NCBI GenBank assembly: GCA_900769275.1
Contig: CAAGGA010000021.1
Location: 1-27,372, forward strand
DNA: 27,372 nt
Direction: 5' to 3'
Origin: an uncultured Prevotella sp.
GTDB taxonomy: Bacteria; Bacteroidota; Bacteroidia; Bacteroidales; Bacteroidaceae
The first letter of the stretch is position 1. The number at the start of each line of letters is the position of its first letter. Under the pieces are notes generated by a model. The model saw only the letters and a program-made list of their open reading frames with translations, ran no database searches and was not told where the DNA came from. Position numbers and translations under genes: made by a program. This document shows positions 16,428 to 24,918 of the stretch, in pieces.

Positions 16428-19095
16428 CCCATCTTCTGACGAAGCCCTCGCTGTCGGGAGTCGTTGTTCCCTCTGCTGCCGGGCGGAGATAAGTCTCCAA
16501 CTGCGGTGTCTTCTCTATGACACGGTAGTGTCCGCTGAGGTGCATGAAAGCAAAAAGGCGCAGCAATCCGTCGTAGTAGGCATCGAAATACCCGTCGGCA
16601 TCCGGCTTATGCCTTGCATCCCATAATCTGTCGATGAAATCGTAGCTTTTCGGATGCGAACACATAATGGAGGCAGCGGCAAGAGTAGCCATAAGACCTA
16701 TGGAATGACGGAGCTTCGGAGCGTAGTTGCCAGCAGGGACAATCCTGTCGGGCAGGGTGCCGTCAGTGTTGTATTGGTCGAGGTATGTGTCAATGCCTTG
16801 CGCGAAAAAGAAATTCTGGATGGTGTGTCCGTAGTTCTGTTGCCATTCCCTGTCGGAGCAAGCCCAACTGTAATCGAGCGCAATATTCATAGGTACGCGC
16901 CAAGAATCGTAGCGGAAGCAGTCACCGAAGAGTTGTCCGTTATGCAGAGGTGTGCCGTCGAAATTATTGTAATCGTCGTTGAGTCCTGTGAGAGGGTGTA
17001 TGCTTTTATGCAGGTATTGACGGCTCTTTTTTGCGCATTCACGCCAATATGATGCCCTTCCATCCTCGGCATAGCGTGCCCATACCTCATAAAATGCGGG
17101 TATATGGTAAGATGGGTCGGTGAAAGGTACGCCTGGTACGAAGGATATAAGGTCGCTTTCAGGGTCAATGAGAGCGACAGTGCGCTTCATAGTGATGGGT
17201 TTGTCGAGGATTTTTCCGTCCATTCCCCTGCGCATCTTGAACTCGGATTCACGCGGCTGTATGCTTTCAAGAATATATTGTGCCTCTTTCAAATAGTCGA
17301 TTTCACCGCTGTTTCCCCATCTGTTTGAAGCAAAGATGAGGGAGGTGATGTAATACAGTTCCCCGTCAGAGGCGGGTCCATTGGCATTCGGCGTGCCGTC
17401 ACGCTTGCAGCTCCATCGGAAATAACCTTTCATCGGTCCGTCCTGCATCTGCATATACTTCTTGCTCCAGCGCCAAAGGCGGTCGAAGATGTCTTTCCTG
17501 TCAAACTGCACGGCTATCATCATGCCGTAGGACATACCCTCGGTGCGCACATCGTTGTTCTTGATGTCGGAGATATACGCCATATCCTTGCCCACTTCGA
17601 AGTAGCAACGGTTCTTTCCCTTGAACACGTCATTGAAGACTTCCTGCAGCTTTGCCTCGACCTCTGCTTCGGTATGCCCCGCCTCGACGAAGAGGTTGCG
17701 GTAGCTTCCCGTCGAGAGACCGCCCTGAGTGGAGGGCACGAGCGGCTTGCGGGAGTTGAGGGACAGCCAATCTACCTGCACCGTGGCATCGCCATCGTTG
17801 ACGAGGACAAGTTCTGCAAGCCCGTTTGAATGCCTGTTCACCTTGAGCCGGAGCTTTGTCGTCTCTATATCCACCACCTCGGGGCGTCCCCAAAAGCCGG
17901 GGATGCAGACCCAGACGGTATATTTCTCCTCCGGTATCCTGACGTTGCCGTATGCCACCCAGCCGCCTTTTGGGAGCACGGTGCGCCATCCTTGGAAGCG
18001 GTTTACGGTGTCGTTATACTCTATTGTCGCCCCTCCTCCGATGCTGCTGTAGCGATCCATCTGGACGAGAGAGCGGGCATCGGTGACGCCTATGCCACGG
18101 AGAGTGGGCTTTACTTCCTGTATCGTGCCGTCGGGATTGAAGAAAAGGGAGTCAGCGCAGGCAGACCTATTCTTGTCAAAGTGCGGAGAGAAAGCGTTGT
18201 TATGATAGAAGAGATACCACTGCCCTTTCCATTCCACGATGGAATGGTGGTTTGTCCAGCATCCGTTCTCATGTTCCTGCATTATGATACCCTTGTATTC
18301 GTAGGGTCCCATCGGTTTGTCGCTCATGGCGTAGGCAAGGCATTCCGTGCCGTTTTCCTTGCGCACCCAAGGGTAAGTGAGGTAATACTTTCCGTTACGC
18401 TCGAATGCGAAAGGTCCTTCCTTGAAGCCTTCGGGCAGCCCTTTCACCTCTTGTCCGTAGAACTTCATGCCGTTAGGTCCCTCGGCAGGGTTCTGCAGTT
18501 CCTCCGGGGCGAGTTCGAGGAGGTTGTCGCTCAACCTTGCCATACGGAGACCGCCTCCACCCCAGAAGATGACATTCTCGCCGTTGGAGGCCTGCAGCAC
18601 GCATGGGTCGATGCCGGCAATGCCCCGGATATTCTCTTTCTCGGGGATATAAGGTCCGTAGGGGTTGTCTGCAACAGCCACGCCTACGCCGAATCCGCGG
18701 CTTCTTCCCTCCTTATTAATATCAAGGGGTCTGGGCGCATCGGGGAAATAGAAGTAGTATCTGCCGTCTTTCTCCACGCAGTCGGGTGCCCACATGGAGT
18801 AAGCCTTTGGATTACCCCACGGCACTTGCTCCTGCGAGAGTATGACTCCGTGGTCTGTCCAGTCCGTCAGGTTGTCGGAAGAGAAGACGTGATAGTCTGC
18901 CATGGAGAACCATTTGCGCTCCGGCTCCACGGGACTGATGATGTCGTGGGAGGGGAAGAGGTAGAGCCTGCCTTGGAAAACCCTTGCCGTGGGGTCTGCC
19001 GTGAACTGGTTCTGGATTATCGGATTCTGCGCCCTTGCTATCGGGGAGAGGGACAATAGGAGCGACATTGCGGCTATCGTTCTTGCTTTTTTCAT
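16417..19095 (-). CDS. GH43-CBM6-GH8 fusion xylanolytic enzyme
   Basis: This 892-residue exported protein carries two catalytic domains. After a signal peptide (about 1-22) a GH43 domain (about 25-330) shows its base Asp34 (FTADPTARVF), pKa modulator Asp163 (GIDPCV) and acid Glu226 (FKEGPFAF). This resembles GH43 subfamily 1 xylosidase/arabinofuranosidase. A CBM6-like beta-sandwich follows (about 340-447, ending VDWLSLNS). The GH8 domain (about 455-865) has the acid Glu519 in RTEGMSYGMM, the conserved SDGE motif with Asp577, and a candidate base Asp730 in RYDSWR. The set matches reducing-end xylose-releasing exo-oligoxylanases (Rex type). Together the two modules could trim oligosaccharides from both ends. 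The protein lies 80 bases after the GH10 gene and is co-transcribed with it. The domain families are firm and the specificities are inferred. Confidence 0.93.
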   Translation of the reverse strand: MKKARTIAAMSLLLSLSPIARAQNPIIQNQFTADPTARVFQGRLYLFPSHDIISPVEPERKWFSMADYHVFSSDNLTDWTDHGVILSQEQVPWGNPKAYSMWAPDCVEKDGRYYFYFPDAPRPLDINKEGRSRGFGVGVAVADNPYGPYIPEKENIRGIAGIDPCVLQASNGENVIFWGGGGLRMARLSDNLLELAPEELQNPAEGPNGMKFYGQEVKGLPEGFKEGPFAFERNGKYYLTYPWVRKENGTECLAYAMSDKPMGPYEYKGIIMQEHENGCWTNHHSIVEWKGQWYLFYHNNAFSPHFDKNRSACADSLFFNPDGTIQEVKPTLRGIGVTDARSLVQMDRYSSIGGGATIEYNDTVNRFQGWRTVLPKGGWVAYGNVRIPEEKYTVWVCIPGFWGRPEVVDIETTKLRLKVNRHSNGLAELVLVNDGDATVQVDWLSLNSRKPLVPSTQGGLSTGSYRNLFVEAGHTEAEVEAKLQEVFNDVFKGKNRCYFEVGKDMAYISDIKNNDVRTEGMSYGMMIAVQFDRKDIFDRLWRWSKKYMQMQDGPMKGYFRWSCKRDGTPNANGPASDGELYYITSLIFASNRWGNSGEIDYLKEAQYILESIQPRESEFKMRRGMDGKILDKPITMKRTVALIDPESDLISFVPGVPFTDPSYHIPAFYEVWARYAEDGRASYWRECAKKSRQYLHKSIHPLTGLNDDYNNFDGTPLHNGQLFGDCFRYDSWRVPMNIALDYSWACSDREWQQNYGHTIQNFFFAQGIDTYLDQYNTDGTLPDRIVPAGNYAPKLRHSIGLMATLAAASIMCSHPKSYDFIDRLWDARHKPDADGYFDAYYDGLLRLFAFMHLSGHYRVIEKTPQLETYLRPAAEGTTTPDSEGFVRRWDAP

Positions 19096-19149
19096 TTGTT
19101 TGGGTTAGTTTTCGGATTATTGGTTTGGCGGTTTCGGGGATGAGGGGTA

Positions 19150-19170
19150 CGCTTCGACCTGGTCGAAGCG
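19150..19170. repeat. CTTCGACCTGGTCGAAG palindrome, copy 2
   Basis: A perfect palindrome with 10-base arms around a central T (CGCTTCGACC and its inverse). It ends only 5 bases downstream of the GH10 stop codon (minus strand), in the 80-base gap before the GH43-GH8 gene. Without a T-run it is not a normal terminator. It may protect or punctuate the polycistronic mRNA. Confidence 0.75.
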
Positions 19171-19175
19171 CACCT

Positions 19176-22100
19176 CTACTGGGCGAGGTATTTCTTTCCG
19201 TTACGGATGTATATCTTTCCCTTTTGCATGACGCTGACTCTTTGTCCTGCAAGATTATAGATGTGGGCATCGATGGGCTTGCCTGTAACGTCGAGGTTGA
19301 TGTCTTCGATGCCGGTAATCTCCTTGTTGTCTGCCTGACGCAGGGCGGCGTGGACGCCCCAGTAGTTCGGCTTCTTGTTCAGGTTGCGGTCGAAGAGTAG
19401 CGGCTCTGTCTGCTCTCCTATCCATGATAGGTTGTCGGAGAGTCCCCATATCATGAACTCCCTGCAGTTGTCGTACTTCATGGCGATACGGGCAAGGGAG
19501 TAATAATTCTTTGCCTGCTGCAGGCGTGAGGCCTCCGTGACGTTGTTGTTCTTGAGGTCAACCTCAGTGAAATGGAACGTTACGCCATCCTTATTAAAGC
19601 GTGAGACGTTGGCTTCCACGCTTGAGATATAGTTGATGTCTGCATCGACGTGGGTCTGCGAACCTACTCCATGCACCGGTATGCCGTCCTTGCGGAGACG
19701 CTTGTAGAGATTGTAGAAAGCCTCTGTCTTGGCATAGCCCTTGCTTTCCACGCTGTAATCATTGAGAATCAGCACTGCATCAGGGTCGGCTCTGTGCGCC
19801 CATACGAAAGCGGAGTCGATGTATTCTTCACCACATACGCGTGTCCACACTGACTCCTGACGGATGCTGTAGCCGTTAGGATTGGAGTAGATGATGCTCT
19901 GGTCGTCCTCAAGCACCTCGTTGCAGACATCCCATTCATGCACCTTGCCTTTCCAGTGTGTTACCACCTTGGTGATATGGTTCTTGAGAATACTCATCAA
20001 CTGTTCCTTTGTCCAGTTCTTGTCATTCTTCTTTCCGTCAGAAGAGACCCAGCCAGCCACCTGCTGATGCCATACAAGGGCGTGGCCGCGCATGAGCATA
20101 TTGTGGCGACTGGCAAAATTGACGAGCTTGTCACCCTCGGTATAGCTGAACGAATTGCGGCTTGGCTCTGTAGCATCAAACTTCATTTCGTTCTCACACA
20201 CTACGGCATTGTATTCCTTAGCTATAAGAGCGGTCTTGGCATTGTTGTCGTTATCGACAGGAATCTCCCACATACGCACCGCCGTACCTACAAAAGCACC
20301 CATTTCATCGGCATATTTCCTCAGCGGAGTGGCATCCTTTTTCTCTTCTTCGAGGTCGAAGACGCCGTCGTCGGTGCTTGGCTTATCATCCTCATCATCT
20401 ATGATGTCACCGCCCTGACCGCCGTATTCGAGTGACATCACCCTGGCTACGACACGATAACCGTCAGCATCCTCTATTTCCTTCACCTCCCATGTGTAAG
20501 CGTCCGGATAGATAATATCCATCGCCCACTCTGCATCCTCATAACTCTTCCTGCCTTTTGCTGAGAGAAGGACGAATTCATCGCCCACATTGAGCGACGC
20601 TCCCTCGGCAAGGATAATCTGCAGGCGCGGCATCTTGTCAGAGACTTCAAGCTCCTGATTGAGGTGATTGTACATCACCGGGCCTGCCACTGTGACCTTG
20701 TCATACTCCGCCTGCGTCTTCACCTCGCATTCGATACGTGAAGCAGGGCGCAGGATAAGCATCGTAGGATTGGCTTTTGCGTAGTCCTCAATGGTGAGAG
20801 TACCTATGCCGTTGTCGCCCGGCTGGAGCACTCCGTATAGGTCTGTCTGCGATGCGATGTTGCCCGTACCGCCCAATATGCCGTTCTTCATGACGAAAGC
20901 ACCCGTAACAGATGATGATGACTGATAACCTACTGCACCTGAGAGCTTTCCTGCCTTTGCCTTCTCAGCGTCATTATTGACCATGACTGCTCCGCGGAGC
21001 ACATAGACACCGCCCGTGATAAGGTTGGTATTGCCCGTGATGCGGTAGGTGCCGAGTCCCTCCTTGATGATGCCTACCTTCATGGTCATCCTGTCACCCA
21101 TAGGAGAGATGCGTCCCGCAAGGGTGCCGTCATCGCCCGAGAAGCCCACTACATAGTAGGCATCGTTGGAGTCTTTCTCCTTGCAATAGCCGTATATCTG
21201 ACTACCCTCCTCGGTATCGAGATGTCCGATGCGTATTCCCCGCTTGCCCGACTCTGAGGCAAGGACAGCTCCCTCATGCAACTTCACGCGGGAATTGAGC
21301 AGCGAGGAGTTAGCCTTGCCGTCGCCAAGGTCGGAGATGGCGGATGAAGGACTGAACGTCTTGCCGTTGTGCATCCACACGAGACCGTAGAAACCGTTGG
21401 AAGAAGAGTGCTCCCTGTACGGATAGATGTGTACCTCGCCCTTATAGGCGGTCCAGTCAGGAGAGTATTTGTCCGATCCGCCGAGGTACGTACGCTCTCC
21501 TCCCGAATAGATGTCGAGGCGACCGTTGCCGACGAGCTTGCCCGTAAGATAGGTATAGCGGGCAGTCTTCAGCACGAGGTTACCCTGCTCCAGGATGCGG
21601 TATGGCTGGCTGTGAGTGACGTATGAGCTTGATGTGTTCTGGATTGAGAAATCTTTCTCCACCTTAGTCTCTATGGTCTCATAGTCATCCCACTCGCCAT
21701 AGAGAGCCACGTCGTCTATGTAATAGTCGCTGTTGTCGCTGTTGATGCCAAGGGCAAGGACGTTTCCCTTGGGAGAAACAGACTTGTCGAAGTTATAGGA
21801 GCGGTTCTGCCACTCGTTCTTGTTGCCCTGATGGGGATAGCCGTCGTCCTCATACAGGAGCGTAGTACCCTGGTATATCTGGATTTTCTTGTAGTCGTTC
21901 TGATCGGAAGCGGAACGGCGGAAGCGGAACGTCACGCGGTCTTTGCCAGCAAGGAGACTGCTGCCGGCAAGCTCTTCCGGGAGAGTGAACCGGGCAAAGT
22001 TGCCCCAATTGCTGATGGTAATGTGGAGCACCTTGTTGTTAGCGTTAGCAGGGTCTTTCTCCACCACGGCCTTTCCTGCCGGAGTGCCACCCCAATAGTT

Positions 22101-22223
22101 GAACATGGTCAGTTCCGTACCGACCTCATAACTCTCGAAATCATCGAGGATGACCGGTGCCGCCTTCGCTGTAACGGCAGAAACAAAAAGCAATACGATT
22201 GATAGTGTCCTGTAGAAACTCAT
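19176..22223 (-). CDS. modular GH10 endo-1,4-beta-xylanase with beta-solenoid
   Basis: This 1015-residue enzyme cleaves xylan backbones. Residues 1-21 form the signal peptide. A jelly-roll, carbohydrate-binding-like domain follows (about 23-180, DDFESYE ... YYIDDVALYG). Residues about 195-515 look like an autotransporter-type beta-solenoid (GGVYVLRGAVMVNN, GILGGTGNIASQTDLYGVLQPGD). After more beta structure and an acidic linker (GGDIIDDEDDKPSTDDG, 604-620) comes the GH10 barrel (about 635-965), with GHALVWHQQ at 713-721, acid/base Glu769 in WDVCNE and nucleophile Glu887 in FHFTEVD. The C-terminal 40 residues (HIYNLAGQRVS ... NGKKYLAQ) resemble the Prevotella C-terminal sorting-like motif. A promoter probably lies just upstream. 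The catalytic family is certain and the solenoid is inferred by pattern. Confidence 0.94.
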   Translation of the reverse strand: MSFYRTLSIVLLFVSAVTAKAAPVILDDFESYEVGTELTMFNYWGGTPAGKAVVEKDPANANNKVLHITISNWGNFARFTLPEELAGSSLLAGKDRVTFRFRRSASDQNDYKKIQIYQGTTLLYEDDGYPHQGNKNEWQNRSYNFDKSVSPKGNVLALGINSDNSDYYIDDVALYGEWDDYETIETKVEKDFSIQNTSSSYVTHSQPYRILEQGNLVLKTARYTYLTGKLVGNGRLDIYSGGERTYLGGSDKYSPDWTAYKGEVHIYPYREHSSSNGFYGLVWMHNGKTFSPSSAISDLGDGKANSSLLNSRVKLHEGAVLASESGKRGIRIGHLDTEEGSQIYGYCKEKDSNDAYYVVGFSGDDGTLAGRISPMGDRMTMKVGIIKEGLGTYRITGNTNLITGGVYVLRGAVMVNNDAEKAKAGKLSGAVGYQSSSSVTGAFVMKNGILGGTGNIASQTDLYGVLQPGDNGIGTLTIEDYAKANPTMLILRPASRIECEVKTQAEYDKVTVAGPVMYNHLNQELEVSDKMPRLQIILAEGASLNVGDEFVLLSAKGRKSYEDAEWAMDIIYPDAYTWEVKEIEDADGYRVVARVMSLEYGGQGGDIIDDEDDKPSTDDGVFDLEEEKKDATPLRKYADEMGAFVGTAVRMWEIPVDNDNNAKTALIAKEYNAVVCENEMKFDATEPSRNSFSYTEGDKLVNFASRHNMLMRGHALVWHQQVAGWVSSDGKKNDKNWTKEQLMSILKNHITKVVTHWKGKVHEWDVCNEVLEDDQSIIYSNPNGYSIRQESVWTRVCGEEYIDSAFVWAHRADPDAVLILNDYSVESKGYAKTEAFYNLYKRLRKDGIPVHGVGSQTHVDADINYISSVEANVSRFNKDGVTFHFTEVDLKNNNVTEASRLQQAKNYYSLARIAMKYDNCREFMIWGLSDNLSWIGEQTEPLLFDRNLNKKPNYWGVHAALRQADNKEITGIEDINLDVTGKPIDAHIYNLAGQRVSVMQKGKIYIRNGKKYLAQ

Positions 22224-22276
22224 TCTTATTTTGTATGATAATTAGTAGTTTGCCTAAGAAAGGGGAAATGCACGTG

Positions 22277-22340
22277 CAAAATTATTGAAAAAGGGGGATA
22301 ATCGGTGCCTTTTTTGTTGCATATAGTTCCTTTTTTGTTC
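22277..22340 (-). promoter_or_regulatory. probable GH10 promoter with direct repeats
   Basis: On the minus strand TAATTTTG followed by C (22277-22284) fits TAnnTTTG, with a leader of about 45 nt to the GH10 ATG. Upstream lie two copies of AACAAAAAAGG, from 22329-22340 and 22308-22320, with a period of 21 bp (two helical turns), where an activator dimer would bind. A second -7 match (TATATTTG, 22491-22498) lies further upstream and would give a leader of about 260 nt. The two are alternatives or both active. Confidence 0.4.
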
Positions 22341-22490
22341 CAAAGCAATGCGTTTCCCGGAAATTCATCGCATTGTCCTATTTTTCCGTAAGCCGTAATT
22401 GTGCCGGAGGAGAGGATGGCGACACGCTTGAGGCTGACGCACGAAAACCGAATTGTAAGTTCTATCTTCATTATTACAAGAAATCGTAAG

Positions 22491-22498
22491 CAAATATA
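22491..22498 (-). promoter_or_regulatory. alternative upstream -7 element for GH10
   Basis: Minus-strand TATATTTG followed by C matches the -7 consensus. An 81-codon frame (22226-22471) begins just after it and ends two bases before the GH10 ATG. Its product shows no family resemblance and it overlaps the repeats of the nearer promoter. I regard that ORF as unlikely to be real. Confidence 0.3.
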
Positions 22499-22540
22499 CG
22501 GAAAATGCTTACAGTCTCAGTCCGAAAAGTATTAACAAAC

Positions 22541-22678
22541 AAAAAGCATAGCTTTTGGGAGGTAAAAGCGCCGTTATTGCACTGTAATAACTATGCTTTT
22601 ACTTGCCAAAAGCTATGCTTTCATTTTGTAATAACTATGCTTTTGCAGAACGACTGCCACAGGCAGGCTTCTGCAAAA
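22541..22678. repeat. nested inverted-repeat array B, probable minus-strand terminator
   Basis: AAAGCATAGCTTTTGG (22543-22558) is perfectly inverted at 22606-22621. Inside, GTAAAAGC pairs with GCTTTTAC and GTTATT with AATAAC, giving a long multi-step hairpin. TGTAATAACTATGCTTTT occurs at 22583-22600 and again at 22627-22644. A further hairpin follows, with TTTTGCAGAA (22641-22650) against 22669-22678 and an inner CTGCC/GGCAG. On the minus strand the outer hairpin is followed by a T-run (from A22541-A22545), so it can terminate transcripts from the upstream GH43 gene. The rest of 22346-22540 and 22679-22752 shows no gene. Confidence 0.7.
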
Positions 22679-22752
22679 GACATTTGTTCAGTTTTTCCGT
22701 CTCCGTCTTATGGAAACTGAAGCCCCACAAGCGTGATTCAGGAAGTCACTTG

Positions 22753-24807
22753 TCAGTTAATCAGGAACACCTTAGGCACGCCCTTGTACGTGCAGGTCAC
22801 CACGGCACGCCCGTCGGTTATCTTGCCTATCTTGATGTCAACACCCGCTAAATCTGACTTTACGTTGATGACAGACTTGTCGGTCAGTCTGCCATATACC
22901 TGGTAGTGGTCAGTCTGTGTATAGCCGTTCTGGTTGGTAGAGAAGACCGGCATTGAAGGAATGACGAGGTTAGAGCCATCCACATTGATTGTAATCTGCG
23001 GCACTTTCTCTGCCTTTGGGCTGACCTTGTCGTTGGCAAAAGCCACTCCGTGGAGGTCGAAGAGCCCCTGAGGACGCGGGTTCTGCTGCGCCCTTGCGCC
23101 CCAACGCGGCTGCTCCGGCTGCTTGTACTCCGGACCTTCCACTACGAGATAGATGGCGTGCTTGCCGGTAAGTCCCTCTACCTGCGGCACTTTCACGGCA
23201 TGGGTGACACGACGTCCGCGCTTTGCATCCTTGACCTCAAAGCGTGCTATCTCCTTGCCTTTCCACGTATCGTTGGCGTATGGACCGTCGAGCATCACCT
23301 TTACCGTATATGGCTGACCGCTTCCCTCCGTCACGTCAATCTCGAAACGGGTGTTGTCGCCTGCCTTAGTACCTGCAAAAGCCTTGCAGCCCTTAGTGTC
23401 CTGTGCCAGTCCGCCAAAGCCGAAGTACTTGAATCCCACGATGGAACCGTTCTTCAAGCCCGCCAAATCCATGGAGTTCACCCATACGTCACGCTGGTCC
23501 TGCATGGCGTTATGGTCGGTCACGTAGCACGCTATGCCTGCTGAATAATACTTATACGGATTGAGTCCGAAGATTTGGAAGCCCTCAGAGGTCACTTCCG
23601 CACCGGTATAGTGGTCGCCGTTGGATGCCTTGGCTGACCATTCGTTGCCTGCAACGTAAGGATCATAGCCTGATATGCGCACCTTACCACCCTTTGCCAC
23701 CGGCTTCTTGTCCCATTCTATCTTCACGGGAGCAACCATCGTCTGGCGTGCATTGCCGAAACCACGTGGCGGACGATGATAGAAGACATACCACTGACCG
23801 TTGATTTCCTGAAGCGAACCGTGGGTATTGTGCGCCCAGTTGGTGGTGACGAGCTTGCTTCCGTCCTCACTTGGCACGACACCGCGTGAATCTACGAGCA
23901 CGCCGCCGGAACGCCAAGGTCCTAACGGACTGTCGCCGTAGGCGTAACGGAGGGCAGAGTTGGTAGAGCCGAGACCGTAGTCAGGACCGCTGTAGCCTGA
24001 GAACACCATGACGTATTTGTTGCCTACCTGACGTATAGAACTGGCTTCAAAGAAGTTGAACTCACCGGGATTCTGTCCTTTGTAAAGAGCCGGGTACTCC
24101 GTTCCTTTCGGGTCGCGCACTTCTCCGTAGCGTGATGACGCAGGAATGAAGTAATCGTGTATCTGAGTGCCGGGGCGCACGGAGTACATCGTGTTCTGGT
24201 CAAGTTCGGCAGCCGTAGAATGCTGGAAACCATAGAAGACGTATGCCCGGAAGCCTTTGTCGTAATCCTTGTCCTTCTTGTTTGTGATATTCTCCACAAA
24301 GACGGACGGGTCGAAGTCAATCATCGAACCGGGGAGGCACTGACGCTGGTCTTCGGTGAGGTTTATCGGCGTGAAAGGTCCGTCAGGACGGTCACCCTTT
24401 GCTACCATAGGCACGCGGCGATAGCCACGGGAGTGGGGATAGAGATAGTAAGTCTTCTTGCCCGTCTTCCTGTCCTTTACCTCCACGAGGTCGGGAGCGA
24501 ACATCGTGTCCCACTGTCCATCGACATAATGAGTAAAAATAGCACCCTCGTCACGCCAATCGCTGAGGTCTTCCACAGGTGCTGACCACATTCTGATGTC
24601 AGGACCGCAGTATTCGGTGTTCTTCACGTCGTGCGAACCGATGATATATGCACGGTATTTCCCAGGATTGTCAGGGTCTTCAAAGACTCTTGGCTCACCG
24701 TCAGGAACGTGTTCCCATAATGGCAGATATGGGTTCTGCGCATTTGCAGAGAACAATGATGCACTCATTAGGAGGCAAATCGAGAGGGTTTTCTTTAGTT
24801 TTTTCAT
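22753..24807 (-). CDS. GH43-family glycosidase with C-terminal beta-sandwich
   Basis: This 684-residue exported enzyme probably removes arabinose or xylose side groups from xylan or related glycans. The signal peptide covers about 1-23 (ending SANAQ). The GH43 five-bladed propeller (about 30-380) has the base in VFEDPDNPGKYR (Asp44), pKa modulator Asp166 (SMIDFDPSVF) and general acid Glu254 (NFFEASSIR). After it comes a CBM6-like sandwich (about 400-560; GSIVGFKYFGFGG, HAIYLVVEGPEYKQ), then about 100 C-terminal residues of uncertain domain. The subfamily is not assigned here, although the opening LPLWEHVPDGEPRVFEDPD is characteristic and differs from the other GH43 proteins in the window. It follows the stand-alone esterase by 111 bases and is followed by the inverted-repeat array B, so transcription may be attenuated before GH10. 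Confidence 0.92.
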   Translation of the reverse strand: MKKLKKTLSICLLMSASLFSANAQNPYLPLWEHVPDGEPRVFEDPDNPGKYRAYIIGSHDVKNTEYCGPDIRMWSAPVEDLSDWRDEGAIFTHYVDGQWDTMFAPDLVEVKDRKTGKKTYYLYPHSRGYRRVPMVAKGDRPDGPFTPINLTEDQRQCLPGSMIDFDPSVFVENITNKKDKDYDKGFRAYVFYGFQHSTAAELDQNTMYSVRPGTQIHDYFIPASSRYGEVRDPKGTEYPALYKGQNPGEFNFFEASSIRQVGNKYVMVFSGYSGPDYGLGSTNSALRYAYGDSPLGPWRSGGVLVDSRGVVPSEDGSKLVTTNWAHNTHGSLQEINGQWYVFYHRPPRGFGNARQTMVAPVKIEWDKKPVAKGGKVRISGYDPYVAGNEWSAKASNGDHYTGAEVTSEGFQIFGLNPYKYYSAGIACYVTDHNAMQDQRDVWVNSMDLAGLKNGSIVGFKYFGFGGLAQDTKGCKAFAGTKAGDNTRFEIDVTEGSGQPYTVKVMLDGPYANDTWKGKEIARFEVKDAKRGRRVTHAVKVPQVEGLTGKHAIYLVVEGPEYKQPEQPRWGARAQQNPRPQGLFDLHGVAFANDKVSPKAEKVPQITINVDGSNLVIPSMPVFSTNQNGYTQTDHYQVYGRLTDKSVINVKSDLAGVDIKIGKITDGRAVVTCTYKGVPKVFLIN

Positions 24808-24918
24808 TAATATCAGTTTTGATTTATGTTTAGATATTCTGTTGTTTCATTGTATTTCATCACATACGTCATGCTTTATCGCATGAAGTGGCATATATTT
24901 CAATGGTATGACAGAAGA

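Noticed and set aside
17830..19059. 409-codon plus-strand ORF opposite the GH43-GH8 gene
   Set aside because: It lies wholly antisense to a gene with clear catalytic motifs. Its length follows from the codon bias of the real gene. The product shows no family features.
22226..22471. 81-codon minus-strand ORF directly before GH10, possible leader peptide
   Set aside because: Composition does not look like a protein, and it runs across the nearer promoter and its direct repeats. A -7 box does lie just upstream, so it is unlikely rather than excluded.
24869..24886. 6-bp inverted repeat TCATGC/GCATGA between the esterase and GH43 genes
   Set aside because: Too short, with no T-run on the transcribed strand; likely chance.
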